DNA from: Welwitschia mirabilis
Taxonomy: Eukaryota > Gnetophyta > Gnetopsida > Welwitschiales
NCBI GenBank assembly: GCA_051453625.1
Contig: JBOZIK010000001.1
Span: forward strand, 274,284,736-274,348,735
Direction of reading: 5' to 3'
Length of the DNA stretch: 64,000 nucleotides
Positions 36,241-47,489 of the stretch are shown piece by piece. Each line of letters opens with the position of its first letter. The first letter of the stretch is position 1. A program made the position numbers and the translations under genes. The notes beneath the pieces were generated by a model that was given only the letters and a program-made list of their open reading frames with translations, searched no databases and had not been told where the DNA came from.

Positions 36241-37373
36241 TTTAAATTTTCATTAATTGTATAGTTAAAAATAAAAAAAGGTTTATTAACTTTTTGTTCT
36301 TGATGTTATTAATTTTTTAGCTTGTATATTACTTTGTCAAATTTTTGATAGATGATAAATAGTTCTAACTAGTTTGATGAAAATTTTGAGATTTTTCTAG
36401 TTAAATTTACTTTAGAATAAAGTAATCCATATTGGAAGACCTAGGTTTACATGTTTATTGTATGCATCATTAATTTAGTTTTATTAAATTTAAGTATGTT
36501 GTAAAGATTTAATTCTTTTTTATCTAAGGTTTCTAGTCATGTTTCTATTTAGACATTAAATAATTTAAAATACTTAATNNNNNNNNNNNNNNNNNNNNNN
36601 NNNNNNNNNNNNNNNNNNNNNNNNNNNNNNNNNNNNNNNNNNNNNNNNNNNNNNNNNNNNNNNNNNNNNNNNNNNNNNACCATGTTTCTGTTTAGACATT
36701 AAATAATTTGAGATCCTTAATTAAATTTTGTAATCCAGGGATCTAAATTTGAGTACATAGATCTACCTTGGAACCATAAACTAGTTGAAATGGAATTGTT
36801 CCTATAGTAATCTTTACCATTGTATTATAATCCCACAATGTGAAAGGTAAATTTCTACGCTAAGATTTTAAATTTATTTATATTAATTTCTTGAGGTAAG
36901 TTATGATTATTTAATCTATTACCTCAACTTAATCATTTGCTTGAGGATAACATGAAGTAAAAAAAATGAGTGCTTTATTCCAAATTTATTTAAGAAATTT
37001 TTCAATTTAGGAGATCTAAATTATGGATTATTTTTAGTGACAGTGATATTAGATGTGTCAAATATTATAATAATGTAATTTAAGATTAATTTTTATATTT
37101 ATTTTTAAGTTATTCATTGCAATGGTATAGCTTCTACCCATTTCAAAAAGTATTCAATGATAGTAAGAATATACACATGTTGTTCAGATGAAGTGGTAAT
37201 GATAGGGTTTGTTAAATCTATATCGAATTTTCAAAATATTCAAATAGAATTAATAAAAAGAATTTAATAAGTGATTTGGATATATTTAATTAAAATATAT
37301 AATAAGTGTAATAATTTTTTACCATCTTGAAATGATTATTATCGATGCTTTTCTGAAAGTAACTAGGTCTTAT
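36241..37373 (-). pseudogene. Element C integrase core, 3' of the element B insertion
   Basis: Minus-strand translation shows a Ty3/gypsy integrase: DIDLTNPII, then YILTIIEYFLKWVEAIPL near 37150, then FLNKFGIKHSF near 36985, and after a frame change a Tyr-Gly containing block near 36790. It lies on the same strand and in the correct order after the RT and RNase H at 45380-49360. The catalytic core is full of stops, and an Asp position in the core reads otherwise (VTKNNP instead of a D-N-G type site). Element B inserted upstream of it. Confidence 0.7.
37369..37373. repeat. Target-site duplication, left, of element B
   Basis: CTTAT directly precedes the LTR start at 37374 and is repeated at 45380-45384 directly after the other LTR. 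Confidence 0.75.
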
Positions 37374-38724
37374 TGTGGGGATCGAGAACACTAGAGAAGA
37401 GAGTGGATAGATTATTTACAAAAATTAAAATAAACTTATAATAAAAACTTGCTTGAAATAGATTACTAACAATTCATGCACAAAAATAAAAATTGAAAGT
37501 ATTCATAAAAATGAAAATAACAAAAAGTATAAAAATACTGATCAGATACAGGCAAGTTTTATAGTGCTTTAGGAAGCTCCCTCCTCCACTCTTAATGATC
37601 AGCTTATCATCAAGCCTAATCTGAATCTTCGTTAACTCTTTTAGGTATTGTAGGTTTATCTATAACCTTTACAGATAGACTTTTATAGGCCAATTCTTAA
37701 CCTTACAATGGTCTTTTACAGGTTAAATCTCAACCTTTCAATGGACTTTTTTAAGCTAAGTCTCAACCTTTCAATGATGTGTGGTAGTGATGAAAGAATG
37801 CCCTAGTGCACTAATATCACTCATTCTTTGGTACAATGATTGTAATGGAGTTCTTCTCTTGTAGGTGATACAATACTAAAGTACAAGATCTAACCTTGAA
37901 TGTACATATACAAGAGATGTCGGCTCGTCCTTGATCAGGAATATAGTGCCAAGATGTTATAATAAAAATCACAAGTTTTAGTCCTTCAGTGAAAAGTCAA
38001 AAAGCCTTTTTAATGATTTCTCTCTAAGATATTTATAATAAAAGGATTTTGGGATTTATTACAAGTAAAAATGCGCTTCTAATAGCTATAAATATTTATA
38101 AAATTGATACTTAATAGATATATAATGGATCTAAAATTTCCTTTTCCATTCAAACCAGTCGACCCCTCAAATATTTGGTCAACCCCTTCTGGTGCTGTGA
38201 CTTAAAAAAATTGCCTGAGTGAACTTTTTAATCATCCCAGTTTCTTACAACTCCATGTTTAGTTAACTCCTCAGGATCTGTTTGACTGCTTATCTGGTCA
38301 TTAGCATATCTATCTAGTCACCCGCTTGTCCTAATAAAATTTCATTATAGTTTCCTACATTAGGTCTAGTCAACCACTCAGGTGTACAGTCAANNNNNNN
38401 NNNNNNNNNNNNNNNNNNNNNNNNNNNNNNNNNNNNNNNNNNNNNNNNNNTAGGGATATCAAATTCTTATATTCATAGGTCCAGTCAACCCCTTTGAATT
38501 TAGTTCAATTCTAATAATATGCTTTAGGTATAGTCAACTCCTTAAAAGTCAGGTCGATCCCTCAAGCAAGTAAGTAAACTTGACAAGTTTTTAGTGATCA
38601 TAATGTAACATTCCTAGCTTTAATATCTGACCTGTAAGTGGTTAATATTTTCTACATAAGATACACAAAATTTGCTTCATAGAAAACATTAGTTTAACAT
38701 TAATTAATAATACATAATCTAATA
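37374..38724 (-). repeat. 3' LTR of element B
   Basis: It pairs with 43978-45379: the outer end TGTGGGGATCGAGAACAC matches the degraded TATGGCAATCAAGAATCC at 43978, and the inner ends share aatctaata. A TATA-like AT stretch is at 38087-38102 on minus, preceded (minus sense) by GTYRACC-like motifs at about 38158-38560. A 57-N gap is at 38394-38450. The part from 37982 is assembled again at 38957-39646. Confidence 0.75.
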
Positions 38725-38738
38725 ATCTCTCCCTTTGA
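38725..38738 (-). other. Polypurine tract of element B
   Basis: On minus it reads tcaaagggagagat immediately before the LTR start. The same tract recurs at 39647-39660 in the duplicated contig end. Confidence 0.65.
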
Positions 38739-38956
38739 TATTGATGGCAAGTATTTGTTAATTATAAAATTTTTAAATTTTGAGAAAACTTCCCCTTATA
38801 AAATGCCTATTATTCTTTGTAAAAATATTAATCCTTTTAAAACCAAATGAACACATNNNNNNNNNNNNNNNNNNNNNNNNNNNNNNNNNNNNNNNNNNNN
38901 NNNNNNNNNNNNNNNNNNNNNNNNNNNNNNNNNNNNNNNNNNNNNNNNNNNNNNNN

Positions 38957-39780
38957 CCTTCAGTAAAGAGTCAAAAAGTCTTTGTAGTGATCTCTCTCTA
39001 AGATATTTATAATAAAAGGCTTTTGGGATTTATTACAAGTAAAAATATGCTTCCAATAGCTATAAATAGCTACAAAAAATTGATACATAATAGATATATA
39101 ATGGATCTAAAATTTCCTTTTCCATTCAAGTTGGTCGACCCTTCAAATGTTCGGTCAACCCTTATGGTGCTGTGACTTAAAAAAAAATTCCTAAGTGAAC
39201 TTTTTGTTTATCCCAGTTTCTTATAACTCCATGTCCAGTTAACTCCTTAGGATCTAGTTGACTGCTTATCCGGTCATTAGCATATCTATCTGGTCACCCG
39301 CTTGTCCTAATAAAATTTCATTCTAGTTTCCTACATCAAGTCTAGTCAACCTCTTAGGTGTCCAGTCAACCCATTGATAATTATCTTACTAGATTCATAG
39401 GTCTAGTTAACCCCTCTGAATTTAGTTCAATTCTAATAATATGCTTTAGGTGCAGTCAATCCCTTGAAAGTCAGGTCGATCCCCTAAGCGAGAAAGTAAA
39501 CTTAACAAGTTTTTAGTAATTATAATGTGATATTCCTAACTTCAGTATCTGACTTGTAAGTGGTTAATATTTTCTTCATAAGATACACAAAATTTTCTTC
39601 ACAAGAAACATTAGTTTGACATCAATTGACGATACATAATCTAATAATCTCTCCCTTTGATATCGATGGCAAACATTCCTTAGTTATAAAATTTTAAAAT
39701 TTTGAGAAAACTTCCCCTTACAAAATGCCTATTATTCTTTGCAAAAATATTAATCCTTTTAAAACCAAATTAAGACATTT
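38957..39780 (-). repeat. Duplicate of 37982-38856 across a 100-N gap
   Basis: This contains LTR positions up to 39646, the polypurine tract and the first internal bases again. It starts exactly at the gap edge inside the matching sequence, so it is probably an unmerged contig overlap. A TATA-like block reading CTATTTATAG on minus is at 39060-39069. Confidence 0.75.
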
Positions 39781-40199
39781 TGATAATTCTTATTTTATGC
39801 TAAAATAAAAACAATTTAAGGTACACATTTGGAGAGTTAAGAAAAATAATATTTACAAGAAGCACCATTTGATCATAGAATATTTAACACTTTTAAACAT
39901 TGATAATTTAGAGTTCATTTCAAATATAGGATAAACATCATATGGATCCCTAATATTTAACATATTAGAAAATTTAAGTTCACATGGATATTTGATTTGT
40001 ACTAACAAAAATTTAAAACATAAATTTAAGAGCACAAAAACATGATGCATTTTTATTTCATTAAGCTAAGTGATATAAGGTAAAAGTGCTCATAAAGAGA
40101 AAACTACATCTAAAAACATAAGAGAAATACAACTAATTCTCCTTCTTTTAACATTAATGAAAAAGAAGAAAAAAACACGCAAGCAAGAAAGAAAATACA

Positions 40200-41231
40200 T
40201 AAGCATTAAAAAAAGATCTAATTAGATTCCTCTTCTTCTTTCTCCTCTTTAGATTCTTTTTTAGAATCTTCTTTCTCTTCTTCATCACCCATTTGCATTA
40301 AGCTAGTGTCTTTTGCTAAAGTGTTAGCAATGTCATATTCGGTTACAATGAGGGCTTTCTTCATATGTCTGGTACAAGAGTTAATCTACCTCAGGGATGA
40401 AAGAGTCTCATCAGGAGAGGCTTTATTAGGAGAGGATGATTTTGAAGACTTCTTAGAAGGAACAAAGATATACATGTGAGACAACATCGCATGCCTAATT
40501 GGTGTCATGGGTTGGATGGTTTCAAGTTTAGGATGAAAAGGCACATGAAAATGATGGCATAGATTAGTGATCAGTATAGAGTAGGGTAAAGCCCTAGTTT
40601 AATGGTACTCTAACTGAGTGACCATATTTTTAATTAACAGGAACATTAATGGAATACTCAATCCCTACCAAATACATCAAATATGCCCTTTAATTGGAGG
40701 CCTCATCATGATGATCCACCAAAGACAAAAAGTTATAAGTAAAGATCAAATGAAGAAAATAGTATTTGGAAGTAAGCAAGGAATTGGAAATGGTATGTTT
40801 CCATGAATGTGACTTACCATAAATTTATCTTGTAACTATTGGATTATCTTCCATAGAGTCATGAAGAGGTCAAAACTCTTTATAATATCCTCTGGGTAGA
40901 TTTGTAATATTTAAAATAATATTTACAATAATCCTCAGCTATTTCTAAAAAATAAGGGTTTCAAAAGTTCATAAATCATGATCATAAGAAATGGATATGG
41001 TGAATCTAAAAGAATAAGAAAATAACTGACATCTTAATTTATTAGAAGCTAAATCACCTCCTTAAGCTCTCTAAGCTTTAAAGTAGCAATAGATCACTCT
41101 TGACAGATCAGTTTCTTATCAAACATTTTAGAAAACTTCTCTATATCCTACTCAGATATCCCTTGGTAGAAGCAAGAGAGATCTCTAACTATAGCCTCCT
41201 TCACTCTTTTTCTTGAGGAATCTTTAGCCAT
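40200..41231 (-). pseudogene. Element B 3' ORF, plant transposon-protein-like, broken
   Basis: The start ATG at 41229-41231 on minus gives MAKDSSRKRVKEAIVRDLSC. The homologous place in element A reads IIKDSSRR without a start, so this copy preserves the initiator. Further landmarks are LTSKYYFLHLIFTYNFLSLV near 40745, then HHDEASN and AYLMYLVG, the KKSSKSSS block near 40440 and an acidic EEKE-rich tail near 40250-40210. These align along their whole length with the A 3' ORF. The conserved LT.(K/E)Y..LH hydrophobic pattern is what I associate with the putative plant transposon protein domain. At least six stops interrupt it. The role is unknown. Confidence 0.65.
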
Positions 41232-41390
41232 TATAACCTCTCTATAGGAGCTTGAAAGTAAGGAAATCCAAGAAAAATCACTAGATCTAGAAGGAAAGCT
41301 CTAGATCTAGAAAGAAAAACTCTAGATTGGGAAGAGAAATGAGGCCAGAACATAATGACAAGGGCTTGGATACCTTTTTCTTTTATATAG

Positions 41391-41399
41391 AAGGTTGAT
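41391..41399 (-). promoter_or_regulatory. TATA box ahead of the 3' ORF of B
   Basis: On minus this reads TATATAAAA, about 160 bases ahead of the ATG at 41231. The leader between them is pyrimidine-rich and repeats a 'ctagatctag' word. Element A has the equivalent TATTTATAAAAT at 10326-10337. Confidence 0.5.
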
Positions 41400-41454
41400 T
41401 AGGGTAATTTGAAGAAAGAAATCGAGGCCACTAATGGTACATCTGCACTGTAAT

Positions 41455-41600
41455 TTACTAAGTCTAGTTGACTACTCGAAGTTTTGATTAACCTGTCGAG
41501 ATGCGAATCTATAGTACAAACAGAGGTCTAGGTAACTAGGATTTCGATCTGATTACTCGACTACACTTATTCGATCGAATTGTAAATTCAGTCGATAGCC
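41455..41600 (-). promoter_or_regulatory. GTYRACC-like motif cluster upstream of the 3' ORF of B
   Basis: The plus strand shows ctagttgactactcg, gattaacctgtcg, aggtaactagg, gattactcgacta and cagtcgatagcc within 150 bases, just upstream (minus sense) of the TATA box. It parallels 10380-10615 in A and the clusters in the LTRs. Confidence 0.45.
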
Positions 41601-41855
41601 CTATAATTAGCTACAAAATAGTGGGATAATCATTAGTTTGATTCTGTGATTAAGAAAAATGTTGCAGATTTAGTGTTTCACAATAGTATCTTCTAGAAGA
41701 TGTTTAGTTCTAACAAAATTTAAAACATTATTTTCTTTTTTAACATTTTGGTTAANNNNNNNNNNNNNNNNNNNNNNNNNNNNNNNNNNNNNNNNNNNNN
41801 NNNNNNNNNNNNNNNNNNNNNNNNNNNNNNNNNNNNNNNNNNNNNNNNNNNNNNN

Positions 41856-42499
41856 TTAGTTCTAACAAAATTTAAAACATTATTTTCTTTTTTAACTTCA
41901 TGATTTACATAATTGAATTGATTATGGCATAAGTTTACATGAGCATCTATCCTATAAAATTTATCTACTCATTTTGCTCTAAGGATAACAACATTTGGTT
42001 TTTTATGCAAAATTTCACATTTTGACTTTTTAAAAACTACTTTGTAACCTTTGTCAAAAAATTGACTAACACTTACAAATTGTATTTTAAATTGTTTACA
42101 TATAATACATCATTAATTTTTAATAACGTACCTCCTTTTTTATTTTTGATACCTTCTATTGTTCTTTTCCATTATCTCTAAAATAATGTCTTCTCCATTA
42201 ATATTACTTGAATGTTAAAAATTTGATTTGTCTCTTATCATGTGTCTTAAGCATCCACTGTCTAAATACAAGCTACTTTCATTTGATCCATTGAAAGTTA
42301 TTTGAGTTAAAAGACTTCTAAGATCATTAGCTTTTACCCACTTAGTCCTTTTAGACTTATGTGGTACATCTCCTTTTGGAACAAATTTAAATGGTAAATA
42401 ACTGATTGGATTTGAAAATAACAATAACTTTTTAATATTAAAAAAAATCTTTGAATGTCCTTTTTTCCCACAAAAGTAATAAGTAACTTTAGAAATCAA
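41856..42499 (-). pseudogene. Element B protease and second zinc knuckle
   Basis: The open frame 42499-42215 contains a decayed knuckle YYFCGKKGHSKIFF, where the first and last Cys are Tyr and Phe, then FVPKGDVPHKSKRTKWVKAN. The aspartic protease start LYLDSGCLRHM follows, with the catalytic Asp-Ser-Gly intact. Beyond a frameshift the pre-integrase block NLKYNLLSVSQFFDKGYK-like sequence follows near 42080-42040. The frame is better preserved than the equivalent in A, but the knuckle could not bind zinc. Confidence 0.75.
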
Positions 42500-42631
42500 C
42501 TTACTTTGTCTGTTTACTTATCTTTTTAACCTTGTAATTTATGTGGTATGAAGCCAATATCTGATTTGTAACTAATAGGTTTCTAAACTCCAAGCATCTA
42601 TTCTAATTTGGAAGAACCACCAAAAAATTTA

Positions 42632-43063
42632 TTAAAAAGACAAATCTCTTACTTGTGACATGAGATCTAAGTTATCAAATTTGAGCAAGTTGTATTTCAA
42701 TTTTATTTTCTTCTTCTCTTTGGTAAGGAACTTTACAACTTTATTTAGATCATTCATCCTTCTTACTAACTTTTCACATTCCTCATATAGTTCATGATAA
42801 GTATCTTTTATCTCATCCTGTTTTTCATCAATTATATCCAAATCATTAGGCTCTAATGTACTAGGTAAGTTCTAAAGTGGAGGCATAATTACCATGAAAG
42901 ATAATCTTTTGTCTCTATCTAATTCTTAACTTGAACTGCTATCATCATTCTCAATCTCATTATTCCATGTTACAACAAATGAAGAATTTTTTAATTTTCT
43001 ATTATCTCTTTTGGTGTTTGATCACTCATTATCCATATGTCCAAATCATTTGCAAGAGTAGCA
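42632..43063 (-). pseudogene. Element B gag C-terminus, linker and first zinc knuckle
   Basis: The first knuckle on minus (43022-43063) reads C-Y-S-C-K-stop-F-G-H-M-D-N-E-stop. The C-X2-C-X4-H spacing is preserved, but a stop replaces one residue and another stands where the last Cys belongs. Downstream, the frame 42841-42632 is a Lys/Glu-rich segment with heptad-like spacing (DLNKVVKFLTKEKKKIKLKY), a likely coiled coil between Gag and protease. Confidence 0.65.
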
Positions 43064-43487
43064 TTAGATTTCTTTTCTTTTGTGTCGCTTTTTTTTGTAT
43101 TTTAGGTGTCTTTTCTAATGCTTCTACTTGATTCACCTTCCTTTTTCCTCCTATGTAAGAATTTCTTGAGCCTTTTGGCTAGCAGAACAACTTCATCATT
43201 ATTTAATTCTCCATCTAAATTATCAAACCTATATCCTTCTTGCATACATTTTAAAGTAATAACTTTCTTCTAATCTTTAGTAAATTTTAATTCATAAGTT
43301 TGTAGATTACCTTAAATCTCTTCTAGTGCCATTATATTAATGTTCTTGCTTTCCTCAATTACTATAACTTTAGGTTCAAATCTCTTTCAAAGAGATCTCA
43401 GTACTTTTCTAATTACTTTGCTTCATCCAACTGTTTACCTAAACTTGCCATGAAGTTGATGATGTTTGTAAGTTTGACAAAGAACTT

Positions 43488-43911
43488 TTATAATGTTTTG
43501 TCCTCGTCCATGTGAATATCTTCAAATCTGGAGATGAGCATTTGAAGTTTGGCGTACTTAATGATGGAAGTTCCTTCATGAGCAATCTCAAGAATATCCC
43601 AATCTTTCTTTACATGATTACAATTTATAATATGTTTAAATTTATCTACACACATTATACAAAATATTGCATTAAGAGCACAGGTGTATATGGTAGCTCT
43701 AGTTTTATCAGTGGTAGTTAATTGATCTCTAGATTTGGTAACTTGAATGGTATTACCATTTGCATTGTATTTGGTCAACATAGGCATAGTATAACCTTTA
43801 TAAATAACCCCTTTAATACCCATAGGTATGTAAGGTATATTTTTATTTTGGCATTTCAATATCGAATAAAGATTAATGATTAGAGAAAAACCTATTAGAG
43901 GAATTACTTAT
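43488..43911 (-). pseudogene. Element B gag, N-terminal part
   Basis: The frame 43859-43488 aligns with gag of A: a TTTDKTRATIYTCALNAIFC region against TPTDKAKATLNACVLKAIFY, then CVDKFKHI, an IAHEGTS block and RFEDIHMDEDKTL. Upstream, 43911-43870 reads as SNSSNR with the initiator ATG changed to ATA (43909-43911). This matches MSNPSNN of A. The C-terminal gag continues with frame changes to the knuckle at 43063. Confidence 0.75.
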
Positions 43912-43954
43912 TTTTTAGTTCTAGAGTTTACATTGGTTAAAATCTAATAATGGA

Positions 43955-43975
43955 CTCAACTTAGGTTTAATACCA
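43955..43975 (-). other. Primer binding site of element B
   Basis: Minus strand TGGTATTAAACCTAAGTTGAG, two bases from the LTR. Like element A it is a decayed match to initiator-methionine tRNA. Confidence 0.7.
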
Positions 43976-43977
43976 AT

Positions 43978-45379
43978 TATGGCAATCAAGAATCCTAGAG
44001 AAGAAAGTAAATAAATAGATCATTAACAATTCATGCACAAAAAGAAAAACTAAAAGTAAGAATTCATGCACAAAAAGAAAAACTAAAAGTAACAATTCAT
44101 GCACAAAAATAAAAACTAAAAGTATTTAGAAAAATGAAAATAATAGAAAGCATAAAAATACTAATTAGATGCACACAAGTTTTATAGTGGTTGAAGAACT
44201 CTCTACTCCACTCTTGATGATTATCTTGTTACTAAGCCTAATTTTGATCTTTATTAAATCTTCTAGGTATTATAGGTTCACATGTATCCTTTACACATAA
44301 TCTTTTACAGACTAATTCTTAACCTTTTAATAGACTTTTGTAGGTTAAGTCTTAACCTTTTAATATAATTTTATAGGCTAAGTCTTAACCTTTCAATGAT
44401 GTGTGGTAGTGATGAAAGAGTGTCCTGATGCACTCATATCACTCGTTCTTTAGTATAATGATTATAATGGAGCTCTTTTCCTATAGATGATACAACACTA
44501 AAGTATAAGATCTGACCTTGAATATATAGATATGATATATGTCAGCTCATCCTTGGTTAGGAATATAGTACCAAGATATTACAATAAAAATCACAAGCTT
44601 TAGTCCTTTAGTAAAAAGTCAAAAAAATTTTCTAGTGATCTCTCTCTTGGCTATTTATAATGGAAGGCTTTTAGGATTTTATTACAAGTAAAATCCAATG
44701 GCTACAAATGGCTATAAAATGGATACATAATGGATATAAAATTTCCTTTTCTATTCTAGCCAGTTGATTCCTTAAATGTCCGATCAATCCTTCTTGGTGC
44801 CATGACTTGAACAGATCATCCAAGTGAACTTTTCGATTGTCCCAATTTCTTATGGCTTCATATTCAATTGACCCCTCAAGGTCTGATTGACCTCTTATCT
44901 AGTCACCTGCATATCTGTTCAATTGCTNNNNNNNNNNNNNNNNNNNNNNNNNNNNNNNNNNNNNNNNNNNNNNNNNNNNNNNNNNNNNNNNNNNNNNNNN
45001 NNNNNNNNNNNNNNNNNNNNNNNNNNNNNNNNNNNNNNNNNNNNNNNNNNNNNNNNNNNNNNNNNNNNNNNNNNNNNNNNNNNNNNNNNNNNNNNNNNNN
45101 NNNNNNNNNNNNNNNNNNNNNNNNNNNNNNNNNNNNNNNNNNNNNNNNNNNNNNNNNNNNNNNNNNNNNNNNNNNNNNNNNNNNNNNNNNNNNNNNNNNN
45201 NNNNNNNNNNNNNNNNNNNNNNNNNNNNNNNNNNNNNNNNNNNNNNNNNNNNNNNNNNNNNNNNNNNNNNNNNNNNNNNNNNNNNNNNNNNNNNNNNTTA
45301 TATTTTATGTACGAGATACACAAAATTCCCTTCATAGATAACATTAGTTTAATATCAATTGGCAATACATAATCTAATA
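43978..45379 (-). repeat. 5' LTR of element B
   Basis: It pairs with 37374-38724. The promoter half from about 44758 to 44927 carries GTYRACC-like motifs, and TTTTATAG (minus) near 44725 is TATA-like. A 370-N gap at 44928-45297 hides part of the upstream half. The outer end aatctaata is followed by CTTAT. Confidence 0.75.
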
Positions 45380-45384
45380 CTTAT
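45380..45384. repeat. Target-site duplication, right, of element B
   Basis: CTTAT matches 37369-37373. Confidence 0.75.
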
Positions 45385-47489
45385 AAGATTAAATAACATC
45401 AATTTCTCCTTAGTGGAAACCACATAAACTAGTATGTATTTTTTTAAGATGTAAATAGCTTTGTTCAATTTTATGCCTCTTAGCAAAATTCCATTATTCA
45501 ATTTATTATAAAGTTGATTTTTAATTAAGAAAAAATGTATGGCTTAATCTTAAAAGTTTCATGTTTTAAAAAAGATGTAAAATATGCTAGTAACTTTTAT
45601 TAATAAGGTAATTCATTAAATTCTCATATCATTCATCATTCATTTTGACATTTTTTAGTAGTTGGTCTACCTCATATTATGATACTTCCAAGTAAGCCAT
45701 CATTGGTTGTTCATCAAGAAATTTCCATTAATATTCATGCATGTAATATATTCTTTAAAACATGAATACTCAAAATAGATTTAATCCAAGTTTATGAGAT
45801 AATCAACAAATTGATTTTCCTTTTTAGAAATAAAAAGAATTATACAAAGGTTAAATGTAGTAAGCAATTTTTCATCCTTTGTAGGTAGAGGCCTAAAATC
45901 CTTAATTTTTATTCATATTTGCCCAGTACTTAATTAATTACCAACTATGAATCATTAAAAATGCATAGATTATTAAACCTATATTAAATCACTAGTAGAA
46001 TTGCTCTTAATAAAGCTTTATGTTTAGCTGTGTTATTCATCCAAGGAAAAGTTAACTTAAAATAAAATGGTAAACAAGTTTTGTTATTCAAGAAATAATT
46101 AATCCTACAAAGTCATTATTTTAGTTGATGTGCCATTGAAAAAAATTATCACATCCTAGTTCTTTTTAATTTTAATGATACGAATTTCTTCATTAGGAAA
46201 TTAATCAAGTTTATCTAATGTTTATCTTTGACTAGTAGATCTTCTATTTGTTTAAATATACATTTACCTTTAGCTAATTTTTGTAATTTAAATTCAAAGA
46301 TCAACTTTTTTTGGGATTGATTCCTACTTGATTAATCACATACTACTAGTAGAATATTCAAGAAGATGTTTGTGTAGATTTCTAATTATTAATTATTATA
46401 GTTTTATATGTAATCACATAGTGATAAAATTTTTATGAAGCAAATATTAAACTTAAACATGATTCATTTTGCATCAAAATCATTTCTTTCAGAATGATGT
46501 AGTATTCTATTAATATAATAGATCTCCCATTTTTTTAAATATACATTTACCTTTACTAATTTTTGTGATTTAAATTTAAAGATCAACTTTGGTTAAGATT
46601 GATGCTTACTTGGTTAATCACATACTACTAGTAGAATATTCANNNNNNNNNNNNNNNNNNNNNNNNNNNNNNNNNNNNNNNNNNNNNNNNNNNNNNNNNN
46701 NNNNNNNNNNNNNNNNNNNNNNNNNNNNNNNNNNNNNNNNNNTAGAAAAATCACATTATTCAATTTATTATAAATTTGATTTTTAATTAATAAAAATGTG
46801 TGGCTTAATCTTAAAAGTTTCATTTTTTAAAAAAGATGTAAAATATTCTAGTAACTTTTATTAATAAGGTAATTTATTAAATTCTCATAGCATTCATCAT
46901 TCATTTTGACATTTTTTAGTAGTTGGTCTACCTCATATTGTGATACTTCTAAGTAATCCATCACTAGCTTTTCATCAAGAAATTTCCATTAATATTCATG
47001 CATGTAATATATTCTTTAAAACATAAATATTCAAATTATATTTAAGCCAAGTTTGTGAGATAATCAACAAATTGGTTTTCCTTTTTAGAAATAAAAAGAA
47101 TTGTACAAAGGTTAAATGTAGTAAGCAATTTTTCATCCTTTATAGGTAGAGGCCTAAAATCCTTAATTTTTATTCATATTTGCCCATTACTTAATTAATC
47201 ACCAACTACAAATCATTAAAAATGCATAGATTATTAATTAAATCACTAGTAGAATTACTCTTAATAAAGCTTTGTGTTTAGCTGTGTTATTCATCCAAGG
47301 AACAGTTAACTTAAAATAAAATGGTAAACATGTTTTGTTATTCAAGAAATAACTAATCCTACAAAGTCATCATTTTAGTTAATGTACCATTAGAAAAATT
47401 ATCACATCCTAGTTATTTTTAATTTTAATGATACGAATTTCTTCATTAGGAAATCAATCAGGTTTATCTAATGTTTAGCTTTGACTAGT
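45385..47489 (-). pseudogene. Element C second RNase H-like domain and integrase N-terminus
   Basis: Minus-strand translation includes LPFYFKLTFPWMNNTAKHKA followed by LLRAILL near 46010 (the N-N-x-A-E-x-x-A signature region of the additional RNase H of Tat elements, with Glu changed to Lys). It continues with FISKKENQFVD near 45825 and AIHFFLIKNQLYNKLNNGIL then LLR near 45490, the segment leading into the integrase zinc finger. The whole block is present twice, 45481-46642 and 46743-47905, because of an unmerged gap overlap. Confidence 0.65.

Larger units (their letters stand above)
37374..45379 (-). mobile_element. Ty1/copia element B, non-autonomous relative of A
   Basis: On minus the order is 5' LTR (45379-43978), primer site, gag, zinc knuckles, protease and start of the pre-integrase block, then directly the promoter-like spacer and 3' ORF, polypurine tract and 3' LTR. 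Integrase, RT and RNase H, which occupy about 3.5 kb in element A, are not recognisable. The only gap in the critical place (41756-41855) has overlapping flanks, so it probably does not hide them. Gag, protease and 3' ORF all have homologues in A, but the LTRs are diverged from those of A. It is flanked by CTTAT and sits inside the integrase region of gypsy element C. Confidence 0.8.

Noticed and set aside
37374-45379. An integrated pararetrovirus as the source of the pol fragments
   Set aside because: LTR pairs, primer sites, polypurine tracts and 5-bp target duplications identify ordinary LTR retrotransposons; no movement-protein or pararetroviral gene order is visible.
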